NCBI GenBank assembly: GCA_003996215.1
Contig: QJPP01000665.1
Span: forward strand, 1 to 64,000
From: Jaltomata sinuosa
Lineage: Eukaryota; Streptophyta; Magnoliopsida; Solanales; Solanaceae
Direction: 5' to 3'
DNA length: 64,000 nt
Positions within the stretch are counted from its first letter, which is position 1. Each line of letters begins with the position of its first letter. This document shows, one piece after another, positions 58,976-64,000 of this stretch. The notes beneath the pieces were generated by a model. The model saw nothing but the letters and a program-made list of their open reading frames with translations, was not told the origin of the DNA and ran no database searches. A program made the position numbers and the translations under genes.

Positions 58976-59701
58976 GGACATAGTGCGGAGAAGAATATCA
59001 AACTCTTTGTACGCGAGTTGAGGAACGACTACCACCGCCATCAAACCACACCCCTATCATAAGGCATGTGGGTATTTCTATTGTTGGGTCTTAGTTTCGC
59101 ATCCAGGGTATCTTCTGAACTCACGCTGGAAACAATATTCCTTCTTTTCAAATCCGGGTGACGATACACCTCGAGCTTTGGAAATTATGTCCAGATAAAA
59201 TCTTACTTATGGGTGTGAAGTGCACCATATTCATAGTTAAGAGGTTACAAGCCTCTTTTCTATAGCTCAACTTATTTGTCACTCATCCCGAGCCAAAGGT
59301 TATCTTAATATAAAGATTATCTTTTCCACCATTTGAGTCGAACTACAAGCAGCCTGATTCCTAAAGTCTTGGGATATGTAGGCGGCCTCTGTGTTTAAAA
59401 CTTGGCTACATTCCTAACTTCCCCCAATTCTCTTACTCCCAGCTTTCCGGTCTCTCCGTACTCTGAAATCGGGATAGTTTGGAATTCTTTCAAAATTATG
59501 CATAAAATCAAACATCTTGAACTACAAGTGGCCTGAATTCTCGTGCAACCTGAGATATGTAGGAAACTCGATACCAGAGTTCAGCCATGATTCCTTGAAA
59601 TTCATGCTAGAACCAACCGCTTCCTAAACACGAATCTGTGGTCGGATAAAATTGGGAACGTCAATTCCCTTTGCCCAGGGTTCCTTACATCCATCCTATC
59701 C
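58976..59701 (+). other. Element O: 3' untranslated region, last part
   Basis: No frame. Two further copies of the recurring motif lie at 59341-59390 and 59520-59586, in a form with ACTACAAG and GATATGTAGG. Confidence 0.7.
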
Positions 59702-59716
59702 AAAGGGAGGGGCAGT
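59702..59716 (+). other. Polypurine tract of element O
   Basis: AAAGGGAGGGGCAGT immediately precedes the 3' LTR start TGTTAACACC and is the plus-strand primer. Confidence 0.85.
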
Positions 59717-62459
59717 TGTTAACACCTAATTTTTACCCTCTACATTATGAATTAATCTTGAGCCTTTTTGAATTTCAAACAATTCTGAAAATAATTGTTT
59801 TACAAAAGAGGGATAAAATATTTTTCAAACTGGCTTTATAATAGTTTTGAGTGATAATTTATATCATTCATATTTAATTATGTGGAATTTATATAAGTTT
59901 ACTGAAAGAACTATTTTAAAGTCTAATTTCATAAGAAAATACTTTTTAAAAGATTAAATGCTTAATTTTCCTCCAAATTGATTAAAATCAGAAGTTAATT
60001 GAATAAATTAATTTCATAATTATTAAAATAGGAAATCATGTGTTAAGTACAATAATTATTTTGAATTGTTTTGATTTATTAAAGCTCGAGTTTAAATTTA
60101 ATTAATTTATCTTTATTCCTATTCTAGCCTAAACTCTTTAATCATTTAAAACCTAGCCGAATTCCCTCAATTTCCTCCCAAATTGGCTATTCCTTAAACT
60201 TAAAATGGCCATTGCAAATGTGGCCATATTCTAAATAAATCATTTTTTGTTTCAGCCAACTTAATGGCCTAACAAAACAAAACACTTACATCCGCCCCAG
60301 CCCACTAACAATTTTGCTCAAGACCTGCTCAGACCCGGCCCACTCCTTCACACCCTTATCTCAACTCTCTCTTTTTTTTTCTCCAAATAACAGATGAATA
60401 AACAACTCCTTATCTTTCTCTCTTTCTCCATCTCTCTCTCACAAACGACGACCAAACCCAGAAACCCTAACGAACCCAGTACATTCCCAACGTTTCCATC
60501 CGCAGAAATGACGATCAAACTCAGCTTCAACAACGCCTCAACCCTGTCAAAATTCCCCAACGCCATCCGTTCTCTATCAAGATGATGAGCTGGTAATCTC
60601 GAAGCTTCTAGAAATCACCTAGTTGGCTTCTCTCAACGTCCCTCTCTCAAAATCGTGGCAAGATCGCTGAAATTCGTACTACTACAGTACATACATGGCT
60701 AAATCAGAAGAAATTTGATTGAAATTTCAAATTTCCCCTAAGGTTTTACCCGATTCTACCCTTCAGATTCCCCCCCCCCCCCCTCAAATATGCCCTAGAA
60801 ATTCCTATATAAACCTCTCATGAGGAAAGGAATAGGGGTTGGCTTTCGATTTTCTTAGGTTTTCTTTGGATAACCATTCTCTTAACCCATCAAAGAAGTC
60901 AAAAGTTTCAGAGGAATAAAACCTAAAAGTTTGTGTTTCTTCTGGCGAAAGAAGTTGTGTTTCGGTGGTGAGTCGAGTCCCCGATGAAGTCTCGTTGTCC
61001 CAGTTGCTGCTCCAGAAAAGGTAAAAACTCGTCCTTTCTTCATTCGTGTCCGTGTTGTTTTAAAAGTAGCGTAGTTATGTGAGTTGTTCTTTTGTCAAGA
61101 ATATTCATCTGTTTGTTGTGACTTCCTTCCATCTTGATAGTGTGACAACAAGTTTTTGGTTGATTTTTTTTCTCTTGCTTGAATTTATTGAGATTTAGGT
61201 TGGTTTTCAGACTGGTCTTGTTTGCAATAATGTGATTATGATGGAAATTTTAGATAAGTGTTCAAAGTTTCACTTGTATGAATTTGTTATTATGTTTCCA
61301 TCAAAATGTTATTGGTGAAAAGATTTCCCCTTAAAAGGATTAGTTAAACATGAACTAAGTTAACTCAAGAAGGGTTCGTTCAATTTTCATTACTCTCTAA
61401 TGTTGTTTGATGGTATGTGATCTTATTTCATCATAACCATTTTATGCCTCTAGCAACCTAAGTTTAAAGCACTAATTTTTTCTCGAGTTCAGGGTGATGA
61501 TAGAACAAGACTCTTGAAAATCTTTGTTTCTTTGTCTCAAAAGATGGGAAGTTGATTGTATCTCTGTTGTTTGTATTTTAGTAAATCCTATGCTATATCA
61601 ATGAATGTTAACTTGGCTCCCCCTTTCCCTTTTTCTTTCCTTTCTGCTTCGTGTTAGTCTTAGGTGTGAACATTCTTAATTTGGTCTTAACATTACTTGG
61701 GATCTATTTAGCTGGATTCATGTCAAATAGTTTAGTTGTGTCTTTATTCCGTGCTTACTGTTTTGTCGATCATCTGTGAGTTGAAATTAGTGTCGTTTAA
61801 GGTTGATTTGAGGTATATTTTAAAGGACTGGTTTATCAAATGTGAATAGAAATAGCCTTGTCTCTCTAGTTTTTGTTCTTCTACCATTTCCCTTCTTCCT
61901 CTCTATAAAGCATGCTATTTGGCAAATGGGTAATGTCTTGTAGCTACTGCATCAATTTCCCAGTTGAGTTCTGTTATAAAGCATCTTTTTTCTCCTTGTT
62001 TAGCCTAGAACATCACCTAACTTGGTTGCTTTATATTTTGGCATTCTTGTTGTTAGACATTATGTAAATCATATCCTGTGTTAGAATCAGTATGATTTAA
62101 CATGAATTAAGTTCCCAACGTGTTACTTCATAAAAATTGTCTAAGCTAAATCAGCATATCTTTCTATGATTCTTGGTCATCTCTTGGGAGCTCATTGGAA
62201 ATCACTGCTCTTTTTCTCTTCATTAGTCATAGCTATGTGTGTGATTGAGTGTGGTATGTAACCAGTCTCTCGTTTACTCGTCGTTTTGTAGATATTAATT
62301 ATTGCTTTTCTTTGTTTGCATGAACAACCCATCCGAGTCCCGTTGGACTCTTTTCGATACCTTGCATTTCTCGAGTTGGAGCCGAAACCCAATTCGTTCA
62401 AGCCAATTTAGCTTTCCCATGGTGAAGGAAATGAGATGCCAAAAAATGGGCTTAAATCC
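59717..62459 (+). repeat. 3' LTR of element O, interrupted
   Basis: Colinear with 44952-47689. Identity stops after GGGCTTAAATCC (62448-62459), where the 5' LTR continues CACCAGGTGTAG. About 820 bases of LTR are expected beyond the insertion that starts at 62460. A run of 14 C at 60770-60783 replaces TCTCCCCC of the other copy. Confidence 0.92.
60806..60813 (+). promoter_or_regulatory. TATA box of element O 3' LTR
   Basis: TATATAAA in the same context as 46037-46044. Confidence 0.5.
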
Positions 62460-62599
62460 GGGACAACTACACAAATGCCCTTTAAAGGGAGTGGCTTTGC
62501 ATTTTTGCCCTCCATAAAAATGGTCTTACAAAAATAGTCTTCCTTGTTTTTCATGTATAGAGCAACTACCTTTTTGCCCCTCTACACCTCAAATATTTT

Positions 62600-63020
62600 T
62601 AAATAACTCTCAATGCTCATTTATCTCTCAACTTTTATATATATTTCTTTTTCTCTTTTTCTCTTTTTTCTTTTCTTTTTTTTATTTCTATTTTTTCTTT
62701 TTTCTTTTTTTTTATTTCTTTTTTTTTTCTTTTTTTCTCAACCTTTATTTTTCTTTTATTTTTTATTTTATTCTTTCTTCTACGTTTTTTCTTTTTTCTC
62801 AATCTTTATTTTTTTTTCTTTTCTCCTCTCAATTCTATTTTGTCTCCTTTTATTTTTTATTTTTCTCAACCTTTATTTATTGTTATTTTTTTTTCGTTTT
62901 TTTCTTTTTTTCTCAATCTTTATTTTTTTCTCAATATTTTTTTTTTCTCAACTTCTATTTTTTTATTTTTTCTTTGGTTTTTAATTTTTCTTTTCTCTTT
63001 TTTTAATCAATTTTTTTGAC
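62600..63020 (+). repeat. Long pyrimidine (T/C) tract
   Basis: About 400 bases almost free of G and poor in A. The word CTCAAYCTTTATTTTT recurs at irregular distance (near 62738, 62797, 62864, 62911, and shorter forms at 62634, 62931, 62947), so it is a decayed short tandem repeat. The Phe/Leu/Ser frame across it (62613-62984) is an artefact. Confidence 0.9.
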
Positions 63021-63030
63021 CTTTATTTTT

Positions 63031-64000
63031 TTATGAGATGTTCTATAATTCTTGCTTTAGAGGTAAGACTTAGTTCAAAGACTTCCAAACAACAAATTAC
63101 GCCCATGAGCAAGACTTGACACTAGTATATTGTGTCTTGATTTATGAGATATTTTATAACACTTGCCTCAGAGGCAAGACTTAGCCCAAGGACCTCTCAA
63201 AAAATACAAGTTACGCTCCATGGACAAGAGTTCACTACTTCATTATGTCTAAATTTATGAGATACTCTACAACTCTTGCCTTAGAGGCAAGACTTAGCTC
63301 AAGGATTTTCAAACAACAAGTTATGCCCCACGAGCAAGACTTGACACTACCTCATTGTGTCTTGATTTATGAGACATTCTATAACTCTTGCCTTAGAGAC
63401 AAGACTTAGCCCAAAGACTTTCAAACAACAAGTTACGCTTCATGGGCAAGAGTTGATACTATCATATTGTGCTTGATTTATGGGATGCTCTATAACGCTT
63501 GCCTAAGAGGCAAGACTTATCCCAAGGACTTCCAAATAACAAATTACGCCCCATGGGCAAGAGTTGACACTACCACATTGTGTCTTGATTTATGCGATGC
63601 TCTATAACTCTTGTCTTAGAGGCAAAACTTAGCTCAAAGACTTTCAAACAACAAGTTACGCCTCATTGGCAAGAGTTGACACTAGCACATTATGTCTTGA
63701 TCATGAGATGCTCTATAACTTTTGCCTTAGAGGCAAGACTTAGCCCAAGGGCCTTCCAAAAAACAAGTTATGCCCCATGGGAAAGAGTTAACACTACTTC
63801 ATTGTGTCTTAATTTATGAGATGCTCTATAATTGTTGCCTTAGAGGTAAGACTTAGCTCAAGAATTTTTCAAACAATAAGTTATGCCCCACGAGCAAGGC
63901 TTGACACTACCTCATTGTTTCTTGATTTATGAGATGTTCTATAACATTTGTTTTAGAGGCAAGACTTGTTCCAAAGGACTTCCAAACAACAAAGCACGCT
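63031..64000 (+). repeat. 112-bp tandem array, at least 9 copies
   Basis: TTATGAGATG or a close variant starts at 63031, 63142, 63255, 63367, 63478, 63590, 63701, 63814 and 63927, steps of 111 to 113. Each unit holds CTTGCCTTAGAGGCAAG, an inverted repeat with 6-bp stem, then ACTTAGCCCAAGGACTT, AACAACAAGTTACGCC and CAAGAGTTGACACTA. The array continues past the window. Frames in it are accidental. Confidence 0.95.

Larger units (their letters stand above)
44952..62459 (+). mobile_element. Element O: Ogre/Tat-like giant retrotransposon, non-autonomous
   Basis: LTRs start at 44952 (TGTTGACACCC) and 59717 (TGTTAACACC). The internal region is 11.2 kb: Arg-type primer site, extra ORF before gag, gag with CHHC knuckle, protease, a stump of RT joined to the C-terminal end of integrase, and a 4.6-kb 3' untranslated region with tandem arrays. 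These are the traits of the Ogre branch of the Tat lineage. RT, RNase H and the integrase core are missing, so movement would need another element. LTRs differ by about 3 per cent in the part I compared. The 3' LTR is interrupted at 62460. Confidence 0.9.
62460..64000. mobile_element. Unidentified insertion with satellite array (right end outside the window)
   Basis: It begins GGGACAACTACACAAATGCC at 62460, exactly where O's 3' LTR is broken. The GGG start and the following TTTGCCCTCC and TTTTTGCCCCTC words resemble the termini of some Mutator-like elements, which make 9-base duplications; the candidate duplication is CTTAAATCC (62451-62459). It then has a pyrimidine tract and a 112-bp array. 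No transposase is seen. The superfamily is a guess. Confidence 0.5.

Noticed and set aside
62613..62984. 123-codon ORF rich in Phe, Leu and Ser, like a membrane protein
   Set aside because: It is a translation of the pyrimidine tract; composition alone explains the frame.
63031..64000. Regular repeats that might suggest a CRISPR array
   Set aside because: There are no unique spacers: whole 112-bp units repeat head to tail, and the surroundings are plant retrotransposons.

Overview
This window is plant nuclear DNA made almost entirely of nested LTR retrotransposons. I see no intact host gene. The evidence is several Ty3/gypsy elements with 2-4 kb LTRs, primer-binding sites matching the 3' ends of plant tRNAs, broken gag/pol reading frames, hAT- and Stowaway-type MITEs, and AT-rich filler. 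The LTR families and the Ogre/Tat-like element resemble those I associate with Solanaceae. That assignment is inference and was not tested by a search.

Layout. (1) 1-6115: the 3' part of a plus-strand element A, with decayed internal sequence and a complete 3' LTR (2333-6115). It abuts an inverted, truncated LTR of the same family (6116-7178). (2) 7179-13241: a patchwork of older debris: an Ogre/Tat-like LTR remnant, short tandem repeats, a minus-strand LTR-like fragment, a broken minus-strand transposon-protein-like gene, and a Stowaway-like MITE (12946-13204). (3) 13242-32856: element M on the minus strand, same family as A, with its 3' LTR at 13242-16945, decayed pol, gag, and a 5' LTR split by two later insertions. 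(4) 21829-31434: element T, a plus-strand chromovirus with both LTRs, the target duplication AATCC, and all gag-pol domains present but broken. It sits inside M's 5' LTR. (5) 32857-44951: element P, a plus-strand member of the A/M family, also inserted in M's 5' LTR (left duplication CGTGA). Its gag carries a hAT-like MITE (37665-38310, duplication GGTACCAG) and its integrase is truncated. (6) 44952 to beyond the window: element O, an Ogre/Tat-like giant element inserted at the last bases of P's 3' LTR. It has 3.6 kb LTRs, an Arg-tRNA-like primer site, an extra 5' ORF with CHHC zinc knuckles, gag and protease, but RT, RNase H and most of integrase are deleted. Its 3' untranslated region holds four different tandem arrays. 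(7) 62460-64000: a further insertion inside O's 3' LTR, with a GGG-starting terminus, a long pyrimidine tract and an array of about 112-bp repeats that runs off the window end.

Order of events read from the nesting: M first, then T and P into M's LTR, then the MITE into P and O into P's end, then the satellite-bearing element into O. Almost every nonsense codon in the coding remnants is a CAG, CAA or TGG changed by a single transition, as expected for long-methylated plant transposons. None of the elements looks able to move on its own.

The most unusual material is in element O (duplicated CHHC knuckles, exact loss of RT to integrase, multi-family 3' UTR arrays, a short motif recurring six times) and the array at the right edge.
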